Shown here: piece after piece, positions 52,021-60,349 of the stretch | Numbering within the stretch: position 1 is the first letter of the stretch | How the letters are laid out: each line of letters begins with the position of its first letter | NCBI GenBank assembly: GCA_009885955.1 | Contig: VFJS01000008.1 | Span: 1 to 64,000, forward strand | Source of the DNA: Spirochaetia bacterium | GTDB lineage: Bacteria; Spirochaetota; UBA4802; UBA5550 | Reading direction: 5' to 3' | DNA: 64,000 nt | The notes under the pieces: generated by a model | Told to the model about the DNA's origin: nothing | What the model saw: the letters and a program-made list of their open reading frames with translations, nothing else | The model's database searches: none | Program-made: the position numbers and the translations under genes

Positions 52021-52998
52021 TCATGATTCCCTGATTATTGACTCGATGATGTTTCCTATATCCTCTTCCTTTATCGTGAGGTCGTTGACGCCCTTTCTTT
52101 TCAGGATAAATGACGCGGCCTCGGCTATGGACTCGCGGCGCACCTTGATTTCAACAATTCCCTGGCTTGAAGTCATTACGGTTCCCAGCCTCTCCGGTAT
52201 TTTCAGGCCGGCAGCAGCGTTGTCGTCATTGAATGTTACCGAGATTATCCTGTGGTCTGCAAAGCCCCTGGAAACACCGCTCAGTTCGCCGTCATACACA
52301 ACCGAGCCATGGCGTAATATAATGATTCTTTTACAGAGCTGTTCAATGTCCTCCATGTAATGGGAAGTGACAATCATTGCCGGCCTGTTTTTCTGCCTGT
52401 AGTTAAGGAGAAAGCGCCTTATGGATCGCTGGGCTGTAAGGTCCAGCCCAATGGTAGGTTCGTCGAGAAAAACCACTCTGGGATCATGGAGAAGTGCGGC
52501 AATGAGTTCCATCTTCATCCTCTCGCCCAGGCTGAGTCGCCGGATCTGAATGTTTAGCTGGTCCTTTACATTCAGCGTCTCCGTAAGGTATGCAAGATTT
52601 TCATTATAGGTATTTTCCGGTATACGGTAAATTTCCTTTAGGAGTATAAAGCAGTCCTCGGCAGGGAGGTCCCACCAGAGCTGGGCCTTCTGGCCCATGA
52701 TGAGGGCAATCTGTCTCCGGAAGTCATTATGCCTGTCCCAGGGGTTGTATCCGAGCACTGTTGCGCTTCCGGAAGAGGGGGAAATAATGCCTGAAAGCAT
52801 TTTAACCAGGGTAGTCTTTCCCGCGCCGTTGGCCCCGACTAAGCCCACGATCTCTCCTTCGCCGATTGAAATGGTCACATCATGTACAGCATTTTTTTCA
52901 ATCCAATTCCGTGAGAAAAGGGATTTCACCGACCCATAGAGGCCGGGCTCCTTGACATGAACCCTGAAAATTTTGCTAATCCTGTTTGTTTTTATCAT
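52021..52998 (-). CDS. ABC transporter ATPase, NatA/EcsA-like
   Basis: 325 residues. Walker A GANGAGKTTL near residue 56, Q-loop, signature LSLGERMK, Walker B V-V-F-L-D-E-P-T, D-loop and switch His in S-H-Y-M-E-D. The C-terminal 90 residues form the accessory region common to ABC-2 exporter ATPases. It is the first gene of the three-gene exporter. The start has no clear Shine-Dalgarno; a GC-rich hairpin lies 12-50 bases upstream and may affect initiation. Confidence 0.93.
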   Translation of the reverse strand: MIKTNRISKIFRVHVKEPGLYGSVKSLFSRNWIEKNAVHDVTISIGEGEIVGLVGANGAGKTTLVKMLSGIISPSSGSATVLGYNPWDRHNDFRRQIALIMGQKAQLWWDLPAEDCFILLKEIYRIPENTYNENLAYLTETLNVKDQLNIQIRRLSLGERMKMELIAALLHDPRVVFLDEPTIGLDLTAQRSIRRFLLNYRQKNRPAMIVTSHYMEDIEQLCKRIIILRHGSVVYDGELSGVSRGFADHRIISVTFNDDNAAAGLKIPERLGTVMTSSQGIVEIKVRRESIAEAASFILKRKGVNDLTIKEEDIGNIIESIIRES

Positions 52999-53009
52999 AA
53001 GGGTGACAA

Positions 53010-53048
53010 ACCCGCGCTGAATATAGTGGTAAAGCCTGCCGCGCGGGT
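53010..53048 (-). other. GC-rich leader hairpin before the ABC operon
   Basis: ACCCGCGC (53010-53017) and GCGCGGGT (53041-53048) form an 8-bp stem with a 23-base loop. On the minus-strand transcript the second half GGGT could instead pair with ACCC just before the ATG (loop TTGTC). Two mutually exclusive structures are therefore possible, as in attenuators, but no Rho-independent U-run is present. Confidence 0.45.
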
Positions 53049-53186
53049 ATTATTTCATTTTTAATACTTCAGTAAGAATATTTGTTCACAGATTCACACG
53101 GATTTTCATGGTTTATTATCTGTAGATATCAGCGCAAAGATCTGAGCAATTATTATTTTCTCAGATGAGCAGCTGTGTACCGTCTT

Positions 53187-54038
53187 CTATTTTGTCCATT
53201 CCCTGATGGAGATTATGGTCACCGGAGTTTCAGGGCTGCTATTTGCCCTGACTTTCACCTTGCTCATCTTGTCAACAATATCCATCCCGCCTACTACCAT
53301 GCCGAAAACGGTATGTTTTCCTGTAAGCCACGGGGTGTCAATAATGTTGATGAAAAACTGGGATCCATTGCTGTCGGGGCCGGAATTTGCCATAGCAATG
53401 ACCCCGCGGAGGGGATGGCGGGATTTTAGAACGTTACTGTATCTGTACCCCATGTTCTGGAAAGCATCAAGTATGGTCATATCCTTCAATGCTGAAGTGA
53501 GCTGACCTTTCTTTTTGTTAAAATCCTCTTCTGAAGTGATCCCGATTTTTTTATACAGGGGTAAAAGGATATTCTGCTGATAATCCACCTGGCTTCTTAC
53601 GAGGAGCCAGCTGTGCGGTATGCCATCTTCTGTGTGGGCTTTAATTTTATCGAGGCCCAGGGCCCTGCCGCTGATTTCATCAGCGAACTTGAATCCGGGA
53701 CTTCCTGTGCCGGTCCCCGTCGGGCATCCTCCCTGGACCATGAAATTATCTATGACTCTGTGAAAAATCAGGCCGTCATAAAAATTCCGTTTTGCCTTGG
53801 CACCGGTTTTTGAGTCGCTGAACTCTTTTCTCCCCTCTGCCAGGTCGAGAAAATTTTTAACCGTATCGGGGGCCGCGTCGGGGAAGAGTTCTATATAGAT
53901 GTCTCCCATTGAAGTCTTAATAACAGCACCAGGATTGTTGGGGTTTTCTTTTATCATCTTAACCTCTGACATCAGCATAGAAGTGGATGCCGCAATTAAG
54001 AGTATTACTGTAAGTAGCCTTATTATCTCATGCCGCAT
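53187..54038 (-). CDS. Exported cyclophilin-type peptidyl-prolyl isomerase
   Basis: 283 residues with a signal peptide (hydrophobic residues 8-21) and GGTGA nine bases before the ATG. Cyclophilin core positions are visible: F-H-R-V-I-D-N-F-M-V-Q-G-G (catalytic Arg), G-S-Q-F-F-I-N, and H-T-V-F-G-M-V. An insertion of about 65 residues (about 130-195, helical, Lys-rich, containing L-R-S-Q-V-D-Y-Q-Q-N) separates the F-A-D-E-I-S-G and G-V-I-A-M-A-N-S-G elements, where ordinary cyclophilins have a short loop. A periplasmic folding catalyst for a specific client is the likely role. Confidence 0.88.
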   Translation of the reverse strand: MRHEIIRLLTVILLIAASTSMLMSEVKMIKENPNNPGAVIKTSMGDIYIELFPDAAPDTVKNFLDLAEGRKEFSDSKTGAKAKRNFYDGLIFHRVIDNFMVQGGCPTGTGTGSPGFKFADEISGRALGLDKIKAHTEDGIPHSWLLVRSQVDYQQNILLPLYKKIGITSEEDFNKKKGQLTSALKDMTILDAFQNMGYRYSNVLKSRHPLRGVIAMANSGPDSNGSQFFINIIDTPWLTGKHTVFGMVVGGMDIVDKMSKVKVRANSSPETPVTIISIREWTK

Positions 54039-54232
54039 AGTTTCACCATGTAATATCAGAAAAAATTAAATATTTTCTTAAAAAATAATATCATGAATAT
54101 TTGTCAATCACATAATAGGAAAATAATTCACCACTTGTACTCAAACGAATGACAGAATTTTATTGAATTGCAGGTTTTTTATTATTGAAAAAATCGGCTC
54201 TTTCCGGGACATTGTGAATATCAGATTTGAAG

Positions 54233-54268
54233 AATAGGGAGAGGGCGCGCAGAGCGCGGTGAGGGCAT
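54233..54268 (+). repeat. Fragment of the composite repeat (arm only)
   Basis: AATAGGGAGAGGGCGCGCAG through GCGGTGAGGGCAT is one arm of the composite element, 36 bases long, without the other half. It lies immediately upstream of the TatD-family gene and supplies a false in-frame GTG (54259). Confidence 0.6.
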
Positions 54269-54306
54269 TTAGTCTGAAAAAGAAATTAATTTCGGAGAAA
54301 CAGCAT

Positions 54307-55092
54307 ATGCTGATCGACACACATGCCCATTTTGACATGATTTTTGAAAAACATGAATTCAGTGAAGAGAGCCTCATGCAGTCAATGAAAGAGAATGGCG
54401 TCCTCCACTCTGTCCAGGTATCAATAGAGCCGGAAGGTTTTCAGTGGTCATTGGACTTTGCGCGCAGGAATGAAGGGAGCGGTGTCCTGTTCACCATCGG
54501 CATGCATCCTTCAACTGCAGCCGGCCCTGAAAGTTTTACAGTGCTGTCTGATTTCACGGAAAAGGTGATGACTTCCGGTGACAGGAGACTTCTCTTTGCC
54601 ATTGGTGAATGCGGGCTCGATTTTTACCGGATGAGGCAGAAAAGGGAGTTGCAGGAGGAGTCATTCCGGCGGCAGCTGATTGAGGCTAAGAAATGGGCTA
54701 TCCCTGTTGTTGTACATTCAAGGGATGCCATGGAGGAAACTCTTGCAGTAATTAAAGAGAGCTCCATAGAGAACGGTGTGATGCACTGCTTTTCAGGCGG
54801 CAGCAAAGCGGCGCAAAAAGTGCTGGACCTCGGTTTTCACATATCCTTTGCCGGCAACGTAACATATAATGGCGCCGGCGAGCTCCATGATTCGGCCCGT
54901 TATGTGCCTCTGGACAGGATTCTTGTTGAAACAGATGCCCCGTTCCTTACCCCTGTGCCGCTCAGGGGGAAACAGAACAGGCCCGAGTACATCAAGAATA
55001 CCTATACATTCATCGCAGGACTGAAAAAAATTCCTGTTGAAAAACTTGCTGCTTCCGTGCAGGAGAACTTCCTGCGGCTTAAAAACCGTTGA
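54307..55092 (+). CDS. tatD: TatD-family metal-dependent DNase
   Basis: 261 residues from ATG 54307; the longer frame from 54259 reads through a repeat element. Metal-site motifs of the TatD/amidohydrolase fold are I-D-T-H-A-H-F-D, G-E-C-G-L-D-F-Y-R, V-V-H-S-R-D-A, M-H-C-F-S-G-G and V-E-T-D-A-P-F-L. The family has 3'-5' DNase or other phosphoesterase activity; despite its name it is not part of the Tat machinery. GGAG at 54294-54297 is the ribosome site. Confidence 0.9.
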   Translation: MLIDTHAHFDMIFEKHEFSEESLMQSMKENGVLHSVQVSIEPEGFQWSLDFARRNEGSGVLFTIGMHPSTAAGPESFTVLSDFTEKVMTSGDRRLLFAIGECGLDFYRMRQKRELQEESFRRQLIEAKKWAIPVVVHSRDAMEETLAVIKESSIENGVMHCFSGGSKAAQKVLDLGFHISFAGNVTYNGAGELHDSARYVPLDRILVETDAPFLTPVPLRGKQNRPEYIKNTYTFIAGLKKIPVEKLAASVQENFLRLKNR

Positions 55093-55258
55093 AAATAATT
55101 GTATATTCAACACCCGGTTTCCTGCCATAAGATTGCTCTGTCAGCTGCAAAACCGATACAACATAATGACAACCATTCAATAGATCAATCATTGTAATTC
55201 GCGGGAGATGATTGAAAAAACAACCCGGTAACAGGGAAAGGTATGTATCAATAATATC

Positions 55259-55287
55259 TTGACATGAAAATATAATAAAAATATTTT
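55259..55287 (+). promoter_or_regulatory. Promoter very close to the prfC start
   Basis: TTGACA (55259-55264), 17-base spacer, TATTTT (55282-55287). Predicted transcription start near 55294 leaves only about four bases before ATG 55298, so the mRNA may be nearly leaderless; no Shine-Dalgarno is visible. Confidence 0.45.
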
Positions 55288-55297
55288 GGATAAAATA

Positions 55298-56887
55298 ATG
55301 AATAACATACGATCAGAAATACAAAAAAGACGCACCTTCGCAATAATATCACATCCCGACGCCGGTAAAACCACACTTACGGAGAAATTGCTTCTCTACG
55401 GCGGTGCAATCGAACTTGCAGGTTCCGTTACAGCGAAAAAAAAGCAAAAAGAAACATCTTCAGACTGGATGGAACTTGAAAAGAAGAGAGGTATCTCAAT
55501 ATCTTCAACGGTTCTTCAATTTGACTATCGCGGTTTTAAACTGAACCTGCTTGATACACCTGGGCATAAGGATTTTTCAGAAGACACGTACCGGGTTTTG
55601 ATGGCAGTAGATTCGGTTATAATGGTCATCGATGCCGGCAAAGGTATAGAAAGTCAGACTTTAAAGCTCTTTGAAATCTGCAGAAAGCGATGTATTCCGA
55701 TTTTTACATTCATTAATAAACTTGACAGGCCGGCGTTACCGGCACTTGAACTTTTAGACCAGATAGAAAAAGTCCTCAATATGCATGCCTATCCTGTATG
55801 CTGGCCTCTGGAGAGCGGCCCGTTTTTCAAAGGAGTATATAACAGGATGAATAAATCTATTCATCTCTTTGAAAAAGTTGTGGGAGGATTGTATAAAGCC
55901 CCGGTATCAGTCCACGGCATTACGGATCCTGTTGTTAAGGATGCCCTCAGTGAACCATCATACAGAGAAATCATTGAAGAGATTGAACTCCTTGATATGG
56001 CTCACTGCTTCTTTAACCATGCAGAAGTGCTCAGTGGAACTACAACACCTGTTTTTTTCGGCAGCGCGGCAAATAATTTCGGCGTGGAACTTTTCCTTGA
56101 CTGGTTTATTGATCATTCTTTAGAGCCTCAGCAAAGAAAGGCCGGGGATTCTTTTGTTCCACTTGAAGGCCCTGATTTTTCTGCATTTGTCTTCAAAATC
56201 CAGACGAATATGAATCCTCAGCACAGAGACAGAATGGTTTTTGCCAGAGTCTGCTCAGGGAGGTTTTTCAGGGATATGACTGCTTTTAATACCAGAAGCG
56301 GGAAAGAAGTGAGGATATCAAATTCCCACAGTATATTCGGACGCGAAAGGGAAATTGCAAATGAGGCATTTCCCGGTGATATCATTGGTTTCATCACAAA
56401 TTCTGATTTCCATATCGGCGATACAATCAGTTCCAACCCTTCCCTGTGTTTTCATGAAATTCCCCGCTTCGCACCTGAATGTTTTGCTTATGTACAAAAT
56501 AATTCGATATCCAACTACAAATCCTTCAGAAAAGGCCTGGATCATCTCCTTGCCGAGGATATTGTTCAATCATTTTTTCCTGAAAACGGCACCAGCAAAC
56601 TGCCTCTTTTAGGAGCAATAGGCCCCCTTCAATTTGATGTTTTACAGTACAGGTTAAAAGATGAATATGGTGTTGAAACAAATCTTGATATGAAACAGTG
56701 GACTGCCCTGCGCTGGTTAGATACGATACCGGAAGGTACATACGCGCAAATGTATCTTCCCCATGATTGTTATCATGGAAAGGATAGCAAAGGCCAACCG
56801 GTTTTATTTTTTCCGAATACCTGGACAGTGGAATATTTTTTAGAGAAAAATCCTGACATCAGATTATATGATACGCCGGTATATTGA
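55298..56887 (+). CDS. prfC: Peptide chain release factor RF3
   Basis: 529 residues from ATG 55298 (a TTG at 55286 would add four residues). Translational GTPase signatures: G1 S-H-P-D-A-G-K-T-T-L, G3 D-T-P-G-H-K-D-F, G4 N-K-L-D, and the RF3-specific A-K-K-K-Q-K-E-T-S-S-D-W-M-E-L-E-K-K-R-G-I. Length fits RF3 (about 529). It recycles RF1/RF2 after peptide release. It is preceded by a promoter almost touching the start, with no visible ribosome site. Confidence 0.95.
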   Translation: MNNIRSEIQKRRTFAIISHPDAGKTTLTEKLLLYGGAIELAGSVTAKKKQKETSSDWMELEKKRGISISSTVLQFDYRGFKLNLLDTPGHKDFSEDTYRVLMAVDSVIMVIDAGKGIESQTLKLFEICRKRCIPIFTFINKLDRPALPALELLDQIEKVLNMHAYPVCWPLESGPFFKGVYNRMNKSIHLFEKVVGGLYKAPVSVHGITDPVVKDALSEPSYREIIEEIELLDMAHCFFNHAEVLSGTTTPVFFGSAANNFGVELFLDWFIDHSLEPQQRKAGDSFVPLEGPDFSAFVFKIQTNMNPQHRDRMVFARVCSGRFFRDMTAFNTRSGKEVRISNSHSIFGREREIANEAFPGDIIGFITNSDFHIGDTISSNPSLCFHEIPRFAPECFAYVQNNSISNYKSFRKGLDHLLAEDIVQSFFPENGTSKLPLLGAIGPLQFDVLQYRLKDEYGVETNLDMKQWTALRWLDTIPEGTYAQMYLPHDCYHGKDSKGQPVLFFPNTWTVEYFLEKNPDIRLYDTPVY

Positions 56888-56986
56888 AATGTATTTTTTG
56901 ATCAATTCATAAACACATGTAACATCAGGTGAGGCAATGGAATGATGCCGGAAGAAAAAATAACCTATGATACAAAAAGTTAACCT

Positions 56987-57619
56987 ATGGAAATCTATTG
57001 TACACTCTGCAGCGAACCGGCTCATGTATTTACTATAGTAAAGAATAATAAATATTATACCTGTTCAAACTGCCGCGCTGTCTTGCTTGACCCGCAACAG
57101 TATCTTTCCCCTGATGAAGAAAGGAACAGATATCTTCATCATGACAATGATGTTAATGATATCCGGTATCAGGAGTTTGTTAAACCAATCGTGGAAGAGA
57201 TAAAAAGGAGTTTTACGATACATCATACCGGTCTTGATTTTGGCGCAGGCACCGGCCCTGTAATATCAAAGCTTTTACGCGAGGCCGGATATTCCATCAG
57301 TTTATATGATCCCTTTTTCTGGAACGCGCCGGAAATGCTTGAATTAACGTATGATTATATTGCCTGCTGTGAGGTCATTGAGCATTTCAAAAACCCGGCA
57401 TCGGAATTTAAACTTTTGAGATCGCTTCTTAATAAAAATGGCAGTTTATTATGCAAAACATCAATATTCAGCCCGGAAATAAATTTTGGAAAATGGTATT
57501 ATAAAGATGATCAAACTCATGTCTTTTTTTACCGAAGGGATACGTTACACTGGATAAAGGAACACTATAATTTTTCTTCATTGACTATCACTGATCAACT
57601 TATTCTCTATACTGTTTGA
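56987..57619 (+). CDS. Class I methyltransferase with N-terminal zinc ribbon
   Basis: 210 residues. The N-terminus (about 1-40) carries two C-x2-C pairs (CTLC and CSNC), a zinc ribbon. The Rossmann AdoMet domain follows: motif I D-F-G-A-G-T-G-P-V near residue 86, E-V-I-E-H-F and L-L-C-K-T. The same architecture occurs in methyltransferases acting on sugars, proteins or small molecules, target unknown. The ATG has no obvious ribosome site, only AACCTATGG. The 57620-57790 spacer holds decayed repeats. Confidence 0.82.
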   Translation: MEIYCTLCSEPAHVFTIVKNNKYYTCSNCRAVLLDPQQYLSPDEERNRYLHHDNDVNDIRYQEFVKPIVEEIKRSFTIHHTGLDFGAGTGPVISKLLREAGYSISLYDPFFWNAPEMLELTYDYIACCEVIEHFKNPASEFKLLRSLLNKNGSLLCKTSIFSPEINFGKWYYKDDQTHVFFYRRDTLHWIKEHYNFSSLTITDQLILYTV

Positions 57620-57690
57620 TTTTCATTCCCCGGCCTGTACTCATGTGCACTGCCCAGTGTATCGGGCTCAAACATCATAGGTACTCAGAT

Positions 57691-57739
57691 ACGTTTCTTA
57701 TCCCCCTATCTCAACTATCTCCCTATCACCTGCATCTGA
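57691..57739. repeat. Decayed intergenic repeat similar to 31440-31487
   Basis: CTTATCCCCCTATCTCAACT and the following CTCCCTATCACCTGCATCTG resemble 31440-31487. It is a short, decayed dispersed sequence with no coding potential. Identity is by eye only. Confidence 0.4.
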
Positions 57740-57790
57740 TCCATTCGTGGTGAAGCCGGGTCCAATGGGACAGTACACCGGATTATTATT

Positions 57791-58183
57791 TCATTGTGGT
57801 GCCTTACCAATATACCGCTCGATGAATTTTTCCAGGTTCCCTTCCGGAATGTCGCCTGCCATGCGGTCAAGTTCCTTTCCTTGATCGTTCAGAATGACAA
57901 AAGTCGGTGTGGCGGTAACTCCGAAAACAATGATCCTGTCCCGGCCTTCCTCAGTGCGTGTGTTGAGTATTGTGAATTCCCTGAAACTGGTTTCATATTT
58001 TTTCTTTATCCTGTCAACTACAGGCTCCATTTTTTGGCAGATGGGTCACTGCGGATCATAAAACTGGATAAATTTTGTGCCTTTTTCCGATTTAGACGAG
58101 CAGCTTACTGAGAAAACAATCCCGCTTAATAAAAAAATAAAGATGAATGTGGAAGTTATCCTGCCGGCTTTTTTACCTTTCAT
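57791..58183 (-). CDS. Selenocysteine thioredoxin-fold lipoprotein (UPIC)
   Basis: 130 residues spanning an in-frame UGA (58046-58048) as Sec46. The ATG (58181-58183) has GAGGTGATC as ribosome site and overlaps the upstream peroxiredoxin stop by 11 bases. Residues 1-27 form a signal with lipobox FSVSC28, so the protein is probably a lipoprotein outside the cytoplasmic membrane. After the strand T-K-F-I-Q-F-Y-D-P-Q comes U46-P-I-C49, the C-x2-C redox site of thioredoxin, with the first Cys replaced by Sec; a cis-Pro T-P-T-F-V follows near residue 98. An hairpin CCTGT-AGTTG-ACAGG begins 22 bases past the UGA, matching bacterial SECIS rules. Reading the frame as ending at UGA would lose the whole signal. 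A disulfide/selenenylsulfide reductant for the partner peroxiredoxin is inferred. Confidence 0.88.
58010..58024 (-). promoter_or_regulatory. Bacterial SECIS-like hairpin in the UPIC lipoprotein mRNA
   Basis: CCTGT and ACAGG form a perfect 5-bp stem with loop AGTTG, whose second base is G, and the loop starts 26 bases after the UGA. Both properties match published bacterial SECIS rules. Confidence 0.55.
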
Positions 58184-58727
58184 TATTGATCACCTCAAGC
58201 ATTTTTATCATATCATCGATTTTTCTCGGTTCATTCAGCGGCGCGATCTGCCTGAACCGCATGTTTCCTTTTTTATCAACTAAAAAGCTGAACCTGTTTG
58301 CGACTTTTTCGTTCGAATTAAAAGCCCCGTATGCCTTTGAAACATCCCTGCCCCAGTCTGAAAGGAGATCAAAGGGCAGATCCAGCTCCTTTCTGAACTT
58401 TGCGTGTGAAGCATAACTGTCAACACTGATGCCGAAGACTTCGGCATTCAGCTCTCCTAACCGCCTGAAATTTTTGCGGTAATCGGAGAGCTCTCCTGTT
58501 CAGACCGGAGTGAAGTCGAGGGGATAAAATACCAGGATAACATTCCTCTTTCCTCTGAAATCACTGAGCTTCACTGTCACTTGGTCCTGATTTTTCAGAT
58601 TAAAATCAGGAGCCCTTTCGCCTGGCTGAAGTTCTTTTACCGATATTATATCAGATTTTCCGCAACCGGCAGAATTCAAAAGAGGTAAAACAGTTGCAAT
58701 AATAAGAATAATCAGTGTTTTGTTCAT
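58173..58727 (-). CDS. Exported selenocysteine peroxiredoxin (AhpC/TSA family)
   Basis: 184 residues spanning an in-frame UGA (58500-58502) as Sec76. The N-terminus is a signal with a lax lipobox NSAGC22, so it is likely to be a lipoprotein. The peroxiredoxin core is [14 protein letters not shown]76-T, where Sec replaces the peroxidatic Cys of the PxxxT(S)xxC motif. After the UGA the frame continues with homology-like sequence (F-G-I-S-V-D-S, then F-D-L-L-S-D, then F-L-V-D-K-K-G) to TAA at 58173-58175. No other Cys follows the Sec, so it is of 1-Cys (1-Sec) type and would need an external reductant. Its stop overlaps the UPIC lipoprotein start, so that protein is the obvious candidate. AAAGG precedes the ATG. 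Confidence 0.9.
58452..58490 (-). promoter_or_regulatory. Bacterial SECIS-like hairpin in the peroxiredoxin mRNA
   Basis: Immediately after the Sec UGA the transcript can fold as CTCTCC, GATT, ACCGC, loop AAAAATTTCAG, GCGGT, TA, GGAGAG: an outer 6-bp and an inner 5-bp stem, starting nine bases after the UGA. Apical loop distance fits bacterial SECIS rules, although the loop lacks the early G. Confidence 0.55.
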
Positions 58728-58770
58728 ACACTACCTTTAAAATTTTTTTTTCTATGTCTGTTATGATAAA

Positions 58771-58799
58771 ATAATAAACAGCATGGCTGAAAAAGTCAA
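58771..58799 (-). promoter_or_regulatory. Promoter of the two-selenoprotein operon
   Basis: On the minus strand TTGACT (58794-58799) and TATTAT (58771-58776) have a 17-base spacer. Transcription would start near 58764, leaving a leader of about 37 bases before the ATG at 58727. No OxyR- or PerR-type palindrome was recognised. Confidence 0.6.
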
Positions 58800-59025
58800 C
58801 TAATATGATGATGTATGCTCAATAAACTGATGGTTAATCATAAAATATTTATGTGTTTATACCTAATTTATATTTTTACTATTTATTTCAATTAAAAAAT
58901 CAAATATTTATTCAATTTAAAAAAAATTTTATTTGAATTTTATTTATTGAAATTTTGTATCATTAAATAATTATAAATATTTTGGTTCAGCCTGATTTTA
59001 AAAATATTATCCGGAGTAATTATCT

Positions 59026-60210
59026 GTGAAAAAAAACAGCATAACTTTACATGCAGTTTTTATTGTAATTTTTATCATTGCATGCGGTTCAAAAAAAGAA
59101 ATCTATCAATCCAAAACCAGGAATGGAATCAGCAGTAATGAAATTATCCTGGGGTCGTCGGCCGCGCTGTCCGGGCATGCATCATTTTTAGGGACCCAGC
59201 TCATCCAGGGGTCTCTCTCGCTATTCAATGAAATAAACAGCAGAAACGGAATTCACGGCAGGAAAATACGCCTCATATCCCATGATGACGGCTATGAACC
59301 GGAACGGTGCCTTGAAAATACAAAAAGGCTGATTGACAGCGATAAGGTTTTTATTCTATTCGATTATGTAGGGACTCCCACGGCTGCGACCATTATCAAA
59401 ATAATCAATGAAAAAAAGATCCCGGTGGCGGGCCTTTTTACCGGTGCCGAGTTTCTGAGGAACCCGCTTCAGCCATATATCCTGAACATACGGGCTTCAT
59501 ATTTTAAGGAGGTGGAGATCATTGTTGATTACTGGGTCAAAAGAAATAAAAAAAGGATAGCGGTTTTCATGCAGAACGATGCCTTCGGAGCAGCTGTACT
59601 TTCGGGAACTGAAGTGGCCCTGGCGCGCCATAAGATTGAGCCGGTTATCATCGGGAGATATACAAGGGGAAAACTTCCGGAAAGGTCAGCAGTAAGCGGA
59701 ATAGCAGTGAAAAAACCTGATGCCATTATCATGGTCGGGACGTACACTCCGCTGGCGCATTTTGTGAAAATGGCAAAGGACGCCGGCCTCCGTGAGACAG
59801 ATTTCCACACGGTATCCTTTGTCGGGTCCGAAGCTTTTGCCGCTGAACTGCTCCAGCTGGGCGAGGATGTGAAAAAAAATGTCTATGTTACACAGGTTGT
59901 TCCATCACCCGATGACCCTGACAATCCTGCGGCTGCGGAATTCCGGAAATTATATAAAAAATATTATCCCGGAGAGGCCCCGAATTATGTTGCCTTTGAA
60001 GGATTTATAAATGCTAAAATCGTGGTTGAAGCCCTTATGCGCTGCGGGAATGATCTGTTCAGGGAAAAGCTGGTATCGGTAATCGAATCGATGTCGGATT
60101 ACAATGGGGAAACAGGGCTTATATCTGATATTGCCCCGGATAACCATAATTTTTTTGATGATGTGAAAATAAGCACGATAAAGAACCGTTCGTTCCAGGT
60201 GATTCAATGA
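59026..60210 (+). CDS. Periplasmic binding protein, type 1 (LivJ-like), lipoprotein
   Basis: 394 residues starting at GTG. Lipoprotein signal (lipobox FIIAC near residue 21). The type 1 periplasmic-binding fold is typical of branched-chain amino-acid-binding proteins (Peripla_BP_6): start I-I-L-G-S-S-A-A-L-S-G, G-R-K-I-R-L-I-S-H-D-D-G-Y, and I-A-V-F-M-Q-N-D-A-F-G-A. Ligands in the family range from amino acids to amides, aromatic and other small carboxylates. No permease or ATPase gene is adjacent; the next gene is a membrane-anchored LytTR regulator, so the protein may deliver its ligand state to that sensor rather than to a transporter. The upstream 298-base spacer is AT-rich with no gene. 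Confidence 0.87.
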   Translation: MKKNSITLHAVFIVIFIIACGSKKEIYQSKTRNGISSNEIILGSSAALSGHASFLGTQLIQGSLSLFNEINSRNGIHGRKIRLISHDDGYEPERCLENTKRLIDSDKVFILFDYVGTPTAATIIKIINEKKIPVAGLFTGAEFLRNPLQPYILNIRASYFKEVEIIVDYWVKRNKKRIAVFMQNDAFGAAVLSGTEVALARHKIEPVIIGRYTRGKLPERSAVSGIAVKKPDAIIMVGTYTPLAHFVKMAKDAGLRETDFHTVSFVGSEAFAAELLQLGEDVKKNVYVTQVVPSPDDPDNPAAAEFRKLYKKYYPGEAPNYVAFEGFINAKIVVEALMRCGNDLFREKLVSVIESMSDYNGETGLISDIAPDNHNFFDDVKISTIKNRSFQVIQ

Positions 60211-60349
60211 ACAGCCCGGGTTTACATTATAACAATGCCTGTGGGGGAAAATATTTTTTTCCGCAGAGATACAAAAACTCAGAAAAACAGCAGGAATGAA
60301 TCTGTGGCTGATTTTCCAGACATAGATCCCCAGAGTAAAGTTGCGTAAC

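Noticed and set aside
58500-58727. Peroxiredoxin as a truncated pseudogene
   Set aside because: The stop is UGA exactly at the catalytic position, the downstream frame stays collinear and ends normally, and a hairpin follows. A selenoprotein explains all of it.
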